Source: Pseudonocardia acidicola
GTDB lineage: Bacteria > Actinomycetota > Actinomycetes > Mycobacteriales > Pseudonocardiaceae
Length of the DNA stretch: 64,000 bases
Direction of reading: 5' to 3'
Assembly: GCF_012911935.1 (NCBI RefSeq)
Contig: NZ_JAAXLA010000026.1
Span: forward strand, 1-64,000
Positions 13,894 to 23,497 of the stretch are shown here, piece after piece; positions within the stretch are counted from its first letter, which is position 1, and every line of letters starts with the position of its first letter. The position numbers were made by a program, and so were the translations under genes. The notes beneath the pieces were generated by a model. It searched no databases. It had not been told where the DNA came from and worked only from the letters and a program-made list of their open reading frames with translations.

Positions 13894-14913
13894 CTAGATC
13901 AGGACCTGGCCGACTTCACACTGGTTCTCGCCCTGCGGAATCCGAGATTCTCCCTTTGCCTCCGAGGCCGCGTAGCGTCCGGACTGCTCGGCCCAGTCGT
14001 AGTCTCCGCGTACGACGCTACGGAGTGCGTCGCCCACGTATCGGCGCACGCTCTCCCGTTCCCGGTCATTCAGTCCCAGTGACTCGTACAGTGATACCAG
14101 AGAAGCCTCGAGACCGCAGAAGCGTTCAAGGCGTTCGCGGACCATCTCGCGCATGAACTCGATGACCGCAGGACGACTGCACCGCTGTTCACGTTCGAGG
14201 ATGAGCACAAGATTGTGCGGATCCCCCCACGATTCCTCCTTTTCGACGGAGCAGATGTCGTTGTGGAAGATGACAGCATCACGGGCAAGGGCTCGCATGG
14301 CCGTCAGGTGGTCACTCTTGAAAGCGGCCTCGGGCACCTCGAAGTGACCCACGCGTTCGGCAAGGTCAAGTATCGGGTGAACGCCGATCGAATCGCGTCG
14401 CAGCTGCATGTACTCGTCAGAGGTGAGTATCGTCCCGGACCGCCGATGGACGACTTCGGCGAGAAAGCTGTTCATCAAGACTCTCCAGCTATCGGACGCG
14501 CGGGCACGCCAGGCTGCCGACATTCCCTCGCACGTGCGTCTCCACATATCGGCGAACGCCGCGAGGATCGGTTCCGACGGCGGCACCACGGTAGGGTCGA
14601 GCAACTCGATGAGGGCATCATTGTACTTACGCGCCCGATCGGGATCTTGCCCTGGCAGTGCATCGAATGTGTCATCGTAGATGAAAAACCAGCTCAACTG
14701 GTCCACGGCCAGGTCGAGGTCAGGTCCCTGCGCCGTGGGGTGGAATCGCGCGGCGAGCTCAACGAATCGGGCTCGAGCATGACGCTGGGCAGCCTTCTCG
14801 GTGCAGATCAGACCAAACGAACGCGGCCACTCGAGATGGACCGATTCCGCTCTCTCGAAATCCGGGCTGATGCGCGGCGGGAACGGAATGGGAAGCTGGA
14901 CACCATTGGGCAC
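13894..14913 (-). CDS. Class I terpene synthase
   Basis: A 339-residue bacterial terpene cyclase of normal length; GTG at 14913 behind GGAG. The Asp-rich Mg site is YDDTFD (about residue 78) and the NSE/DTE site is NDICSVEKE, both intact. Flanking patterns LSWFFIYDD and GHFEVPEAAF are typical. Such enzymes ionise farnesyl, geranyl or geranylgeranyl diphosphate and cyclise the cation; product cannot be told. It is the last gene of a minus-strand series idsA-ispH-dxs-ispG, 187 bases after ispG, with a hairpin between. Codon third positions are less GC-rich than its neighbours, which hints at later acquisition. Confidence 0.9.
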   Translation of the reverse strand: MPNGVQLPIPFPPRISPDFERAESVHLEWPRSFGLICTEKAAQRHARARFVELAARFHPTAQGPDLDLAVDQLSWFFIYDDTFDALPGQDPDRARKYNDALIELLDPTVVPPSEPILAAFADMWRRTCEGMSAAWRARASDSWRVLMNSFLAEVVHRRSGTILTSDEYMQLRRDSIGVHPILDLAERVGHFEVPEAAFKSDHLTAMRALARDAVIFHNDICSVEKEESWGDPHNLVLILEREQRCSRPAVIEFMREMVRERLERFCGLEASLVSLYESLGLNDRERESVRRYVGDALRSVVRGDYDWAEQSGRYAASEAKGESRIPQGENQCEVGQVLI

Positions 14914-14984
14914 GTCTTACTCCAGACAGTGAGCGGGAAGGAATGATTACCAATCGAGGGCGAGCGGCCATATCTCATCGTGAG

Positions 14985-15015
14985 GCGCAGGTTCTCTCGC
15001 TGCGGAGACCTGCGC
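14985..15015. terminator. Hairpin between ispG and terpene synthase
   Basis: GCGCAGGT (14985-14992) pairs with ACCTGCGC (15008-15015) around a 15-base loop. It could attenuate transcription running from ispG into the terpene synthase. No T-tract is seen on the minus strand. Confidence 0.3.
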
Positions 15016-15100
15016 TGTGTCCTGCTCGCTCGACGTGCTGCGCAGGCCTGAGTCGGTAACCGCGGTCAGGCGGTCACCACTGTCGGCGGGTAGTCAGAGT

Positions 15101-16216
15101 TCACCGTGAATCCGAGTTCACGTGGTCGGTGAGGCGGAGAGCCTCCTCGATCAGGGTCTCGACGATGCGGTGTTCGGGGACGGTTTTCACGATGGCGCCT
15201 TTGACGAAGATCTGCCCCTTGCCGTTGCCGCTGGAGACGCCGAGGTCGGCTTCGCGGGCCTCGCCGGGGCCGTTGACCACGCAGCCCATGACCGCGACAC
15301 GGAGGGGGTGGGGGAAGTCCGCGAAGGCGGCTTGGACTTGCCGGGTGAGTGCGTAGACGTCGACCTGGGCGCGGCCGCAGCTGGGGCAGGAGACGATCTC
15401 GAGCCGGCGGGGGCGCAGGCCGAGGGATTCGAGGATCTGGGCGCCGGTCGTGACCTCCTCCACGGGGGGTGCGGAGAGGGAGACGCGGATGGTGTCGCCG
15501 ATGCCCTCGTTCAGGAGGATGGCGAAGGCGACGGCGGATTTGATCGTGCCTTGCGGCGGGGGGCCGGCTTCGGTGACGCCGAGATGGAGCGGGTAGTCAC
15601 AGCGTTCGGCGAGCCGCCGGTAGGCGTCGACCATGACGAGGGGGTCATGGTGTTTGACGGAGATTTTGATGTCGGTGAAGCCGTGTTCTTCGAACAGGGA
15701 GCATTCCCACAGCGCGGACTCGACGAGGGCTTCGGGGGTGGCCTTGCCGTATTTGTCGAGGAGGCGCTTGTCCAGGGACCCGGCGTTGACTCCGATGCGG
15801 ATGGGGACGCTTGCGGCCGCGGCGGCTGTGGCGATCTCGCGAACCTTGTCGTCGAATTTCTTGATGTTGCCGGGGTTCACGCGGACGGCGGCGCAGCCGG
15901 CACCGATGGCCTGGAAGACGTATTTGGGTTGGAAGTGGATGTCGGCGATGACCGGGATCGGTGATTTGCGGGCGATGGTGGGGAGGGCGTCGGCGTCGTC
16001 CTGGCTGGGGACGGCGACCCGGACGATCTGGCAGCCGGCCGCGGTGAGTTCGGCGATCTGTTGCAGGGTGGCGTCGACGTTCGCGGTGGGGGTGGTGGTC
16101 ATGGATTGCACGCTGACCGGGGCGCCGCCGCCGACCGGCACGCCACCGACGTCGATCCGACGGGAGCGGCGCCGGGCCCGGGGCACCGTGGGCTCGCCCA
16201 ACGTTACGGCGGTCAT
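15101..16216 (-). CDS. ispG: 4-hydroxy-3-methylbut-2-enyl diphosphate synthase
   Basis: A 371-residue IspG (GcpE), the penultimate MEP-pathway enzyme, which converts MEcPP to HMBPP with a [4Fe-4S] cluster. It has [47 protein letters not shown] and [17 protein letters not shown]. The cluster ligands lie in [11 protein letters not shown] and [13 protein letters not shown] at 16216 overlaps the dxs stop by one base (TGATG); GTG at 16219 is the alternative. Tight coupling to dxs and ispH indicates one operon that feeds the downstream terpene synthase. Confidence 0.95.
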   Translation of the reverse strand: MTAVTLGEPTVPRARRRSRRIDVGGVPVGGGAPVSVQSMTTTPTANVDATLQQIAELTAAGCQIVRVAVPSQDDADALPTIARKSPIPVIADIHFQPKYVFQAIGAGCAAVRVNPGNIKKFDDKVREIATAAAAASVPIRIGVNAGSLDKRLLDKYGKATPEALVESALWECSLFEEHGFTDIKISVKHHDPLVMVDAYRRLAERCDYPLHLGVTEAGPPPQGTIKSAVAFAILLNEGIGDTIRVSLSAPPVEEVTTGAQILESLGLRPRRLEIVSCPSCGRAQVDVYALTRQVQAAFADFPHPLRVAVMGCVVNGPGEAREADLGVSSGNGKGQIFVKGAIVKTVPEHRIVETLIEEALRLTDHVNSDSR

Positions 16217-18018
16217 CACACGGCTCCGTTCGTCGTGAGCAGATCTGAGGGTCTGGTCGTCGTGAGGACTTTCAGGATCGTGTCGGCGATCGCTGTGCCG
16301 GTCAGGCCGTGCGCGGCGAGCAGATCGGCGCGACGGCCGGCATCGAGGAACGCCGGCGGCAGACCGAGGGTGTGCACGGGCGTGTCGACGTCGGTGTCCG
16401 TGCAGGCCGTGGCGAGAGCGGCACCCAGTCCGCCGGTGCGGACGCCGTCCTCGACGGTGACCGCGAGCTCGTGGCGGGCGGCCAGGTGCACCAACGCCGG
16501 ATTGACCGGAAGCGCCCAGCGCGGGTCGATCACGGTGACCCCGATCCCGTGCTCGTCGAGTCGGCGGGCAGCGTCCAGGCAGCTCGGGGCGAGTGCGCCG
16601 TAGGAGACGATCAGCACGTCCAGCGATCTGCGCCGGCCGCGGTGCAGGACGTCGAGGCCGTCCATCCGGGTGACCGCTGCGATGTCAGCGTCCGCGCCGG
16701 CCTTGGGGTACCGCACGACGGTGGGGCCGGCGGTGACCGACACCGCCTCGCGCAGCAGTTCCCGCAGGGTGGCGGGGTCGCGGGGGGCGGCCAGGCGCAG
16801 ACCCGGTACCGCACCGAGGATGACCGGGTCCCACATCCCGTGGTGGCTCGGTCCGTCGGGGCCGGTGATGCCGGCGCGGTCGAGTACCAGGGTGACCGGC
16901 AGCCGGTGCAGAGCGAGGTCCATGAGGAGTTGGTCGAAGGCGCGGTTGAGGAACGTGGCGTAGATGGCGACGACCGGGTGCAGGCCCGCCATGGCCAGCC
17001 CCGCGGCGGAGGCGACGGCGTGCTGTTCGGCGATGCCGACATCGAAGAACCGGCGGGGGAATCGCCGCCCGAACGGGGCCAGCCCGGTGGGGCCGGGCAT
17101 CGCGGCGGTGATCGCCACGATGTCCTCGCGTTCGGCCCCGATCGCGCAGATCTCCTCGGCGAAGACGTCCGTCCAGGTCCGCGGCCCGGGTGGGGCCGCG
17201 CCGGTGGCGGGGTCGAGAACGCCGACGGCGTGCATGAGCTCGGCGGTCTCGGCCTCGGCGGGGGCGTAGCCGCGGCCCTTGCGGGTGACGCAGTGCACCA
17301 CCACGGTCCGGCCCATCGAACGTGCGTGCCGTAGTGCCCGTTCGCACGCGCTGATGTCGTGGCCGTCGACGGGCCCCACATAGGCCAGACCCAGGTCGGT
17401 GAACACGTTGCGGGCCCCGCGGCCGCTGTCGCGGAGTGCGCTCAGGTGGTGGGCGAGGCCGCCTGCCGTGGGGGCGTAGGAGCGGCCGTTGTCGTTGACG
17501 ACGATGACGACGGGCCGGTTCGGCGCACCGCCGAGGTTGTTCAGCGCCTCCCAGGCCATGCCGCCGGTGAGCGCCCCGTCCCCGACCACGGCGACCACCG
17601 CCCGATCAGCCTGCCGGGTGAGCCGGTAGGCCTTCGCCAGGCCGTCGGCGTAGGCCAGCGCCGCGGAGGCGTGGGAGTTCTCGATGTGGTCGTGGACCGA
17701 CTCGGCCCGGCTCGGGTAGCCGGACAGGCCGCCAGGCTGCCGCAGCGCATCGAAACCCTTGCGCCGCCCGGTGAGGATCTTGTGGACGTACGTCTGGTGG
17801 CCGGTGTCGAACACGATCGTGTCCTGCGGGGAGTCGAACACCCGGTGCAGCGCGATGGTCAGCTCCACCATGCCCAGATTCGGGCCCAGGTGGCCACCGG
17901 CCGCGCAGACCTTCTCGACCAGGAAGCGTCGGATCTGCTGCGCCAGCACCGGCAACTGGTGCGGGGCCAGCCGGCGCAGATCGGCTGGGTCGTGCACCTT
18001 CTCGAGCAGGGTGCTCAT
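16216..18018 (-). CDS. dxs: 1-deoxy-D-xylulose-5-phosphate synthase
   Basis: A 600-residue DXS, slightly short for the family (620-640). It catalyses the first MEP step from pyruvate and glyceraldehyde 3-phosphate. Visible are [33 protein letters not shown], the ThDP motif [18 protein letters not shown] and the Pyr-domain [20 protein letters not shown] with its Glu. ATG at 18018 overlaps the ispH stop by 4 bases. Since dxs controls flux, a cluster copy would boost supply for the terpene synthase; whether another dxs exists elsewhere cannot be seen here. Confidence 0.95.
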   Translation of the reverse strand: MSTLLEKVHDPADLRRLAPHQLPVLAQQIRRFLVEKVCAAGGHLGPNLGMVELTIALHRVFDSPQDTIVFDTGHQTYVHKILTGRRKGFDALRQPGGLSGYPSRAESVHDHIENSHASAALAYADGLAKAYRLTRQADRAVVAVVGDGALTGGMAWEALNNLGGAPNRPVVIVVNDNGRSYAPTAGGLAHHLSALRDSGRGARNVFTDLGLAYVGPVDGHDISACERALRHARSMGRTVVVHCVTRKGRGYAPAEAETAELMHAVGVLDPATGAAPPGPRTWTDVFAEEICAIGAEREDIVAITAAMPGPTGLAPFGRRFPRRFFDVGIAEQHAVASAAGLAMAGLHPVVAIYATFLNRAFDQLLMDLALHRLPVTLVLDRAGITGPDGPSHHGMWDPVILGAVPGLRLAAPRDPATLRELLREAVSVTAGPTVVRYPKAGADADIAAVTRMDGLDVLHRGRRRSLDVLIVSYGALAPSCLDAARRLDEHGIGVTVIDPRWALPVNPALVHLAARHELAVTVEDGVRTGGLGAALATACTDTDVDTPVHTLGLPPAFLDAGRRADLLAAHGLTGTAIADTILKVLTTTRPSDLLTTNGAV

Positions 18019-19283
18019 GGGTGGGCCACCTTCTCCGGGACCGCGAAGCGGATGTTCTCCTCGGCGACGGCGCGTTCTTCCACGTGGATCGGGCCGAGCC
18101 CGGACAACGCCGCGACGACCTGGTCGACCAGCAGCGGGGGTGCGGAAGCGCCGGCGGTGAGACCGACGGTGTCGACGTCGCTCAGCCAGGCCAGGTCGAT
18201 GTCGGTGGCGTCATCGATGAGGTATGCCGGCACCCCCCGCCGGTGGGCGAGCTCCACCAGGCGAACCGAGTTCGAGGAATTCGGCGAGCCGACGACCAGC
18301 AGCAGGTCGGCGTCGGCCAACACACTGGACACCGCCCGTTGCCGGTTGGTGGTGGCGTAGCAGATGTCGTCCGAAGCGGGCCCGGCCAGCGCCGGGAACC
18401 GGGCGCGCAGCGCGTCGACCACCTCGGTGGTCGCGTCGACGGCGAGGGTGGTCTGGGTCAGGTAGGACACCTTTTCCGGGTCGGCCACCTGCAGCCGTTG
18501 GGCTTCCTCGGCGGTCTCGACCAGCATCATGGAGTCGGGGGCTTCGCCGAGGGTGCCCTCGACTTCCTCGTGTCCGGCGTGGCCGATGAACACCACGGTG
18601 TCGCCGCGGGCGGCGAACCGCCGCGCCTCGGCGTGCACCTTGGACACCAACGGGCAGGTCGCGTCGATCACGTCCAAGCCCCGCCGGTCGGCCTCGGCGC
18701 GCACCGCCGGGGACACCCCGTGAGCCGAGAACACCACGGTGACCCCGTCGGGCACCTGGTCCAGCTCGTCGACGAACACCGCCCCGCGGCGCTCCAGATC
18801 AGCCACGACGTGGGAGTTGTGCACGATCTGTTTGCGCACATACACCGGGGCGGCGTACCGGTCCAGGGCCCGCTGGACGATCTCGATCGCGCGTTCCACC
18901 CCGGCGCAGAAGGACCGGGGCGAGGCAAGCAGCACGGTACGCGGCCGGCACGCGGCCAGTGCCGCCACCACCGCATCCCGTGCGGCGTGCTCGAGAGCTC
19001 CACCGCGGACGGCCGAGGCGGCCAGGCCCAGTTGCCCGTCGGCACCGCAGATCGTGGCCACGAACGCGCTGGACTCGTCACCCGGCCCCGCCGCGCGGAC
19101 GTGAAGCGGTGTGGCCTCTGTCGTCACGCCCCGGCGGCGCAGGGCGCCGACCAGTAGCGGGGCCGCGGGACACTCGGATCGCGTCTGGTCGGGCAGGCGG
19201 ACTGTGCTGGCCACACTGACCTCGCCTGCCAGCGCAGTGGCCGGGGCGAAGGTCGCCACGGATGGTGGGTGTAGCTGCGTCAT
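18015..19283 (-). CDS. ispH: HMBPP reductase (IspH) with N-terminal extension
   Basis: A 422-residue IspH, the last MEP enzyme, making IPP and DMAPP. The core begins near residue 115 ([20 protein letters not shown]). The three [4Fe-4S] Cys lie in [19 protein letters not shown] and [11 protein letters not shown]; the substrate-site motifs SAHGVSP and [11 protein letters not shown] are present. The first 115 residues, including [20 protein letters not shown], are absent from housekeeping IspH (about 310-340). The start is ATG 19283 behind GAGGAGC. The extension has the look of a small alpha/beta domain and its role is unknown. Confidence 0.92.
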   Translation of the reverse strand: MTQLHPPSVATFAPATALAGEVSVASTVRLPDQTRSECPAAPLLVGALRRRGVTTEATPLHVRAAGPGDESSAFVATICGADGQLGLAASAVRGGALEHAARDAVVAALAACRPRTVLLASPRSFCAGVERAIEIVQRALDRYAAPVYVRKQIVHNSHVVADLERRGAVFVDELDQVPDGVTVVFSAHGVSPAVRAEADRRGLDVIDATCPLVSKVHAEARRFAARGDTVVFIGHAGHEEVEGTLGEAPDSMMLVETAEEAQRLQVADPEKVSYLTQTTLAVDATTEVVDALRARFPALAGPASDDICYATTNRQRAVSSVLADADLLLVVGSPNSSNSVRLVELAHRRGVPAYLIDDATDIDLAWLSDVDTVGLTAGASAPPLLVDQVVAALSGLGPIHVEERAVAEENIRFAVPEKVAHP

Positions 19284-19299
19284 GGTGGGCGCTCCTCGG

Positions 19300-20325
19300 T
19301 CAGTGATCGCGGCGGGTGATGAAGCGGGCCAGCGTGAGCAGGTCCGCCCGGGCGCGCGGTGCGCGGGCGGCCCGCTCCAGGGACCGGGTCGCGATGCGCA
19401 GGTGGTGGTCGGCCCGTTCCCGGGCCCAATCCCGGGCACCGGCCGCATCGATCAGCGCGGCCAGGCGGGGCAGATCGTCGCCGCCCGCCAGCGTGTCGCC
19501 GGTGTACCGGCGGGCGAGCTCGTGGCCCGCAGCGTTGCCTGACGTCAGCGCGGCGACCACCGGGAGTGACTTCTTGCGACTGGCCAGGTCCGAATAGACG
19601 GGTTTTCCGGTCGCGGCCGGATCCCCCCAGATCCCCAGCAGATCGTCCACGAGCTGGAACGCCAGCCCCACCTGGCGACCGAAATCATCGAAGTCGGCCA
19701 CCGCGCCCGGCTCGGCACCCGCGCTCAGCCCGCCCAACGCGCAGGCACACCCCAGCAGTGCACCGGTCTTGCTACCGGCCATCGCCGTGCACTCATCGAT
19801 GCCCACATCGACGCGATGCTCGAACGCGACATCCGCGCTCTGCCCGTCGCACAACTCGATGACACATTCCGCCAGCCGCTCCGCGGCCGCGGGGACGCCT
19901 GCGAGCACCTTGCCGGCCAGGGCCAGCATGGCATCGCCGGCCAGCATGGCATCGGCCACGCCGAACACCCGCCATGCCGTCGGGCGGTGCCGTCGAGTCG
20001 GGTCACCGTCCATGATGTCGTCGTGGAGCAGCGAGAAGTTGTGCACCAGCTCCACCGCCACCGCCGACGCGACCGCCGCGCCGGCATCACCACCGGCCGC
20101 CTCGGCCGACAACAACACCAGCGCCGCCCGGATCGACTTGCCACCCTCGCCGCGGATCGCCGTACCGTCGGCCTCCCACCACCCCAGGTGGTATCCGGCG
20201 ATCCGCCGCATCGACGCCGGCAAGCACCCCACCGCCTCCCGCAACGCCGGCTCGGCCACGCCACGGCTCCACGCCAACACCTCACCCGCGGACCGCGCCC
20301 CGGGCGCCACATCCAGCGCCGTCAT
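19300..20325 (-). CDS. Trans-polyprenyl diphosphate synthase (FPP/GGPP-type)
   Basis: A 341-residue isoprenyl diphosphate synthase, ATG at 20325 behind AAAGGGGAG. The first Asp-rich motif is [10 protein letters not shown] with RRHRPT following, the second is [28 protein letters not shown] is the IPP-binding Arg region. Small residues before the first motif ([10 protein letters not shown]) suggest a C15-C20 product, but length cannot be set by eye. It is the first gene of the operon, 16 bases before ispH. The product would be the substrate for the terpene synthase. Confidence 0.9.
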   Translation of the reverse strand: MTALDVAPGARSAGEVLAWSRGVAEPALREAVGCLPASMRRIAGYHLGWWEADGTAIRGEGGKSIRAALVLLSAEAAGGDAGAAVASAVAVELVHNFSLLHDDIMDGDPTRRHRPTAWRVFGVADAMLAGDAMLALAGKVLAGVPAAAERLAECVIELCDGQSADVAFEHRVDVGIDECTAMAGSKTGALLGCACALGGLSAGAEPGAVADFDDFGRQVGLAFQLVDDLLGIWGDPAATGKPVYSDLASRKKSLPVVAALTSGNAAGHELARRYTGDTLAGGDDLPRLAALIDAAGARDWARERADHHLRIATRSLERAARAPRARADLLTLARFITRRDH

Positions 20326-21541
20326 AGAAACGCTCCCCTTTCTGTTCTAGTCGGAAACGGCGGGCGGCAGCAGTCGCCGGTACTGCGCCCGACAACAAAA
20401 TAACTATCGCCTCGGCAACATCGCGTCGACGCAGTTCTGTGCTACTCCGCCGCAGGTCGGGACCGAGTCGGATGAAAAGTCCCACGGCCCGTGAAAAGTC
20501 TCGCAACAAAATCCTGCAACGCCGAACCGCACCCTGAGAATCGCCCATTGGTGGCCATCTGCGATTGACGCCCGCATTTCGGTTGCTTCGCGAAGCACAC
20601 TGTCAGAAGCCACCCGAATTGGGCAGCCCATCCGACCTTCGGATCCCGACATGGCCCAATCCGACTGGTGCGACCTCTACGCAGAGGGACCACTGCAAGC
20701 GCAACCTCCGCCTGTCAGGGGTCTCGGCCGCAACCCCACGTCCGTCACGAAGCGACGCCATCGACCACTGTCCGCTACAGATCACGCACCGCGGTTGGGC
20801 CAGACGAGATCCACACGCAGGCCCGAGCCCACCTCGACTCCGAGTGGAGACCGTGGCAACAGCTGCTCAAGCCGGCAGGCTCGGGTAGCGCTTACCGCAA
20901 GAGCGCGTGCAGCTCCTCGACGCCGGCAGGACGCGACCCAGCTCGAAGGGCCTTCCTGATGGGCCAGCCGCGTCGGCCGCACACCATCGACCTTGCTCGG
21001 CTACGACGTCCGCGGCAGCGACTCCTCCCTGTCGACCGCGGCCGGTACGTGCGCAATCTGCACCGCGCCTGCCGCCCGGACGCGCCGGTCCACGTCCTCG
21101 CGCTGTCCGACACCGGACCGGACTTCGGGCCTCAGGTCAGCGACACCGTGTTCCGGGAGGCGTTCGGAACACCGGCAACAGAGGCGCCGACGGATCCGGG
21201 ACATCCCGCACCCGAATGCGGGCCCACCGGGCGCGAGACAGGAAGCGCCACCGGCGTTGGCGGCCAGCAGGAGCACCGGCGGTCATGACCAGCATGCCGG
21301 CCGATGAGCTTCGACGCGCAGCGGCGACGAGGGTGATCGCGGCGGCCAGTGCGGTCCAGGTGCGCGGCGCAGTCCAGCCGGACGAGCCGGCGTTCTCGCG
21401 ACCGGTTCCGCACGGCATCGGCTACGGAGCTGTTCCCCGGCTGCCGGCCGGGTCGAAGGCCTCAGGGTGGGAAAGCAGGGTGGGAAATCCGGCCGACCCG
21501 GGACATGATGATTCGTTGTCCCGAAACCGTCAGGAGGACCG
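20326..21541. other. 1.2-kb gene-poor stretch
   Basis: The left end must hold the promoter of the isoprenoid operon. Several open frames of 60-220 codons run through the stretch on the plus strand, but I recognise no family, domain or paired ribosome binding site, and amino acid content is typical of shadow frames. One protein-like segment (VLGYDVRGSDSSLSTAAGT, near 20990) might be a gene scrap. No intact gene is supported. Confidence 0.4.
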
Positions 21542-22027
21542 GTGGCACTATCTGTCGGCGATCGCATCCCCAACGTGACGCTCATGACCATGAGCGGAGA
21601 GGGCCCGAGACCGGTCGAGAGCGACGAGGTGCTCGGCACGGGCACCGTGGTCCTGTTCGCCGTGCCCGGCGCCTTCACCCCTACCTGCTCCGACCACCAT
21701 CTGCCCGGCTACGTCCTGCGGGCCGACGAGCTGCTGGCCAAGGGCGTGGACACGATCGCGTGTATCGCCGTCAACGACGCCTTCGTCCTGGACGCCTGGG
21801 GCCAGGCCCGAGACACCGGCGACAAGATCCTCATGCTCGGGGACGGCAACGGCGAGTTCACCGCCGCAGCGGGGTTGGAGCTCGACGGCCGCGGCTTCGG
21901 TCTCGGGACCCGCTCCCAGCGCTACGCCGCGATCCTCGACGATGGCGTGGTGCGCGAACTCCTCGTCGAACCCGACCCCCTCGGCGTGACCGTCAGTTCC
22001 GCGGACACGGTCCTCGAGAGGCTGTGA
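21542..22027 (+). CDS. Prx5-type peroxiredoxin
   Basis: A 161-residue peroxiredoxin, GTG at 21542 behind AGGAGG. The active site is PGAFTPTCSDHHLPGY, with the peroxidatic Cys near residue 49 and conserved Thr and Pro. VDTIACIAVNDAFVLDAWGQ is typical of the Prx5 group, whose members reduce hydrogen peroxide and organic peroxides with thiol donors. No second conserved Cys is evident, so a 1-Cys mechanism with mycothiol or mycoredoxin is likely. Cytoplasmic. It stands alone. Confidence 0.9.
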   Translation: MALSVGDRIPNVTLMTMSGEGPRPVESDEVLGTGTVVLFAVPGAFTPTCSDHHLPGYVLRADELLAKGVDTIACIAVNDAFVLDAWGQARDTGDKILMLGDGNGEFTAAAGLELDGRGFGLGTRSQRYAAILDDGVVRELLVEPDPLGVTVSSADTVLERL

Positions 22028-22482
22028 CCACAGGCTGGCGAGGCGCTGCCGAACTCCAATTCGAGCACGTCGTACTGAGCGTCCAGGCCGGTCCTGAGCG
22101 GTCGTCACCAGGCGTACGGCCCTGCCGACCGCTGGCGGCCCGACGGCCTCTCAGCCCGGAACAGGTCGGCGAGCACTACGTCGGCTTCGCCTTCGACCTC
22201 ATTTCGCCTTCGACCTCATGCGGTACATGACGTCCTGAGCGCACGCTGCAGAGCAGCAGCCAACCCCGGCATGCACGGGGGCGGAGACGCCGAACCGTGC
22301 AGCGCGGCCGAGGGCATCGCCTCGCGCGTCGATCCCGTTGATGCCAGCCGAGGATCAGCGGTCTCCACCCGCCGATGATCTGTCCGATGACCTTCGAGCA
22401 GCGTGATGCCGTGGGAAGGGGCATCCACCAACTCACGCAACACCCGGCGTTCGCCGGCCGCTACGACGAACCCGCCGTTCTG
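22028..22482. other. Intergenic stretch with a 17-bp tandem duplication
   Basis: No intact gene. A perfect tandem repeat of 17 bases lies at 22186-22202 and 22203-22219. If one copy is removed, the plus-strand frame reads HYVGFAFDLMRYMTS and stops, which looks like a protein C-terminus, so the duplication may have shifted the frame of a gene remnant. The family is not recognised. Confidence 0.45.
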
Positions 22483-22890
22483 CTAGCCCTTCACCGCGGC
22501 CGCCGCGGCCTCCGCCACGGTGACGTCCTGCTCGACGGAGCCGGCGCTGACGCCGACCGCGCCGACCAACTCGCCCTCGCGGTAGATGGGCACGCCCCCG
22601 CCGAAGGCGACCATCCCGCCTGCCGTCTGCTCGAGCCCGTAGAGCTCGGCGCCGGGCTGCACCAGCGGGGTGAGCGCAGCCGTCGGGGCGTTCATCAGGA
22701 TCGACGTGACCGCCTTGCGCTGGGAGATGTCGATGCTGGCTCGGATGGCGCCGTCCTGCCGGCCGAACGCGAGGAGGTGCCCTCCGGCGTCGACGACGGC
22801 GATGTTCATCGGCTGGCCGATCTCCTCGGCCTTGGCGAGCCCGGCGGTGAGAATGCGCTGGGCATCGGCGAACGTCAGCGTTGCGCTCAT
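22483..22890 (-). CDS. GlcG/HbpS-family protein (PduO C-terminal-like)
   Basis: A 135-residue GlcG/HbpS-type protein; ATG at 22890. Typical features are LTFADAQRILTAGLAKAEEI, NIAVVDAGGHLLAFGRQDGA, RKAVTSILMNAP and the glycine-rich GGGVPIYREGELVGAVGVSA. The family includes haem-binding HbpS and the C-terminal domain of the corrinoid adenosyltransferase PduO. It lies divergent (149 bases) from the diol dehydratase operon, where such proteins often occur. A role in cobalamin or haem handling is inference. Confidence 0.8.
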   Translation of the reverse strand: MSATLTFADAQRILTAGLAKAEEIGQPMNIAVVDAGGHLLAFGRQDGAIRASIDISQRKAVTSILMNAPTAALTPLVQPGAELYGLEQTAGGMVAFGGGVPIYREGELVGAVGVSAGSVEQDVTVAEAAAAAVKG

Positions 22891-23039
22891 GCCGGACAGC
22901 AAACCGCGTTTCGGGCGTCCGCAACACCTCTCCGTCGGGTCGGGTCCGTCTGGCCGCCACGCCTAGGCAGCGGCCCCCGGAACGTGGTACGTGTCACGGA
23001 CCGGCAATCCCGGCCCGATGACTCGAAGAGGACCCGTCG

Positions 23040-23483
23040 ATGACCCAGAGCCCCCCGGCGACCACGCTCGGCCCCGCGGACTACCCGCTGTCGATCAACC
23101 GCCCCGAGCTCCTGCGCACGCCGACCGGCAAGGCACTCGCCGACCTGACGATGGACGCCGTCGTCTCCGGCGAGGTCGGCCCCGACGACGTGCGGATCGC
23201 CCCGGAGACGCTGCTGCTGCAGGCCCAGATCGCCGACGCGAGCGACCGGCCACAGCTCGCGGCCAACTTCCGGCGCGCGGCGGAGATGACCGCGATCCCG
23301 GACGCCGAGGTGCTCGAGATCTACAACGCGCTGCGGCCGCGGGCGTCGAGCAAGGAGCGGCTGCTGGAGATCGCCGAGCGGCTGGAGGAGCACTACAGCG
23401 CCGCGGAGTCGGGGGCCCTGGTGCGCGAGGCGGCCGAGGTCTACGAGCGCCGGAACCTGCTGGCGCGGCCCGAGCAGGACTGA
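23040..23483 (+). CDS. pduE: Diol/glycerol dehydratase small subunit
   Basis: A 147-residue small (gamma) subunit of adenosylcobalamin-dependent diol dehydratase. It aligns well by eye with Klebsiella PduE: DYPLSINRPELLRTPTGKAL, DVRIAPETLLLQAQIA, RPQLAANFRRAAEMTAIPDA and EIYNALRPRASSKERLLEIA. The subunit supports the alpha-beta core. It starts at ATG 23040 behind GAAGAGGA. Here it comes first, whereas known pdu/dha operons run large-medium-small. Confidence 0.92.
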   Translation: MTQSPPATTLGPADYPLSINRPELLRTPTGKALADLTMDAVVSGEVGPDDVRIAPETLLLQAQIADASDRPQLAANFRRAAEMTAIPDAEVLEIYNALRPRASSKERLLEIAERLEEHYSAAESGALVREAAEVYERRNLLARPEQD

Positions 23484-23497
23484 GAGGGGAACCCACG

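Noticed and set aside
20668-21288. 206-codon frame in the gene-poor stretch
   Set aside because: No ribosome binding site, no recognisable domain and amino acid content typical of shadow frames.
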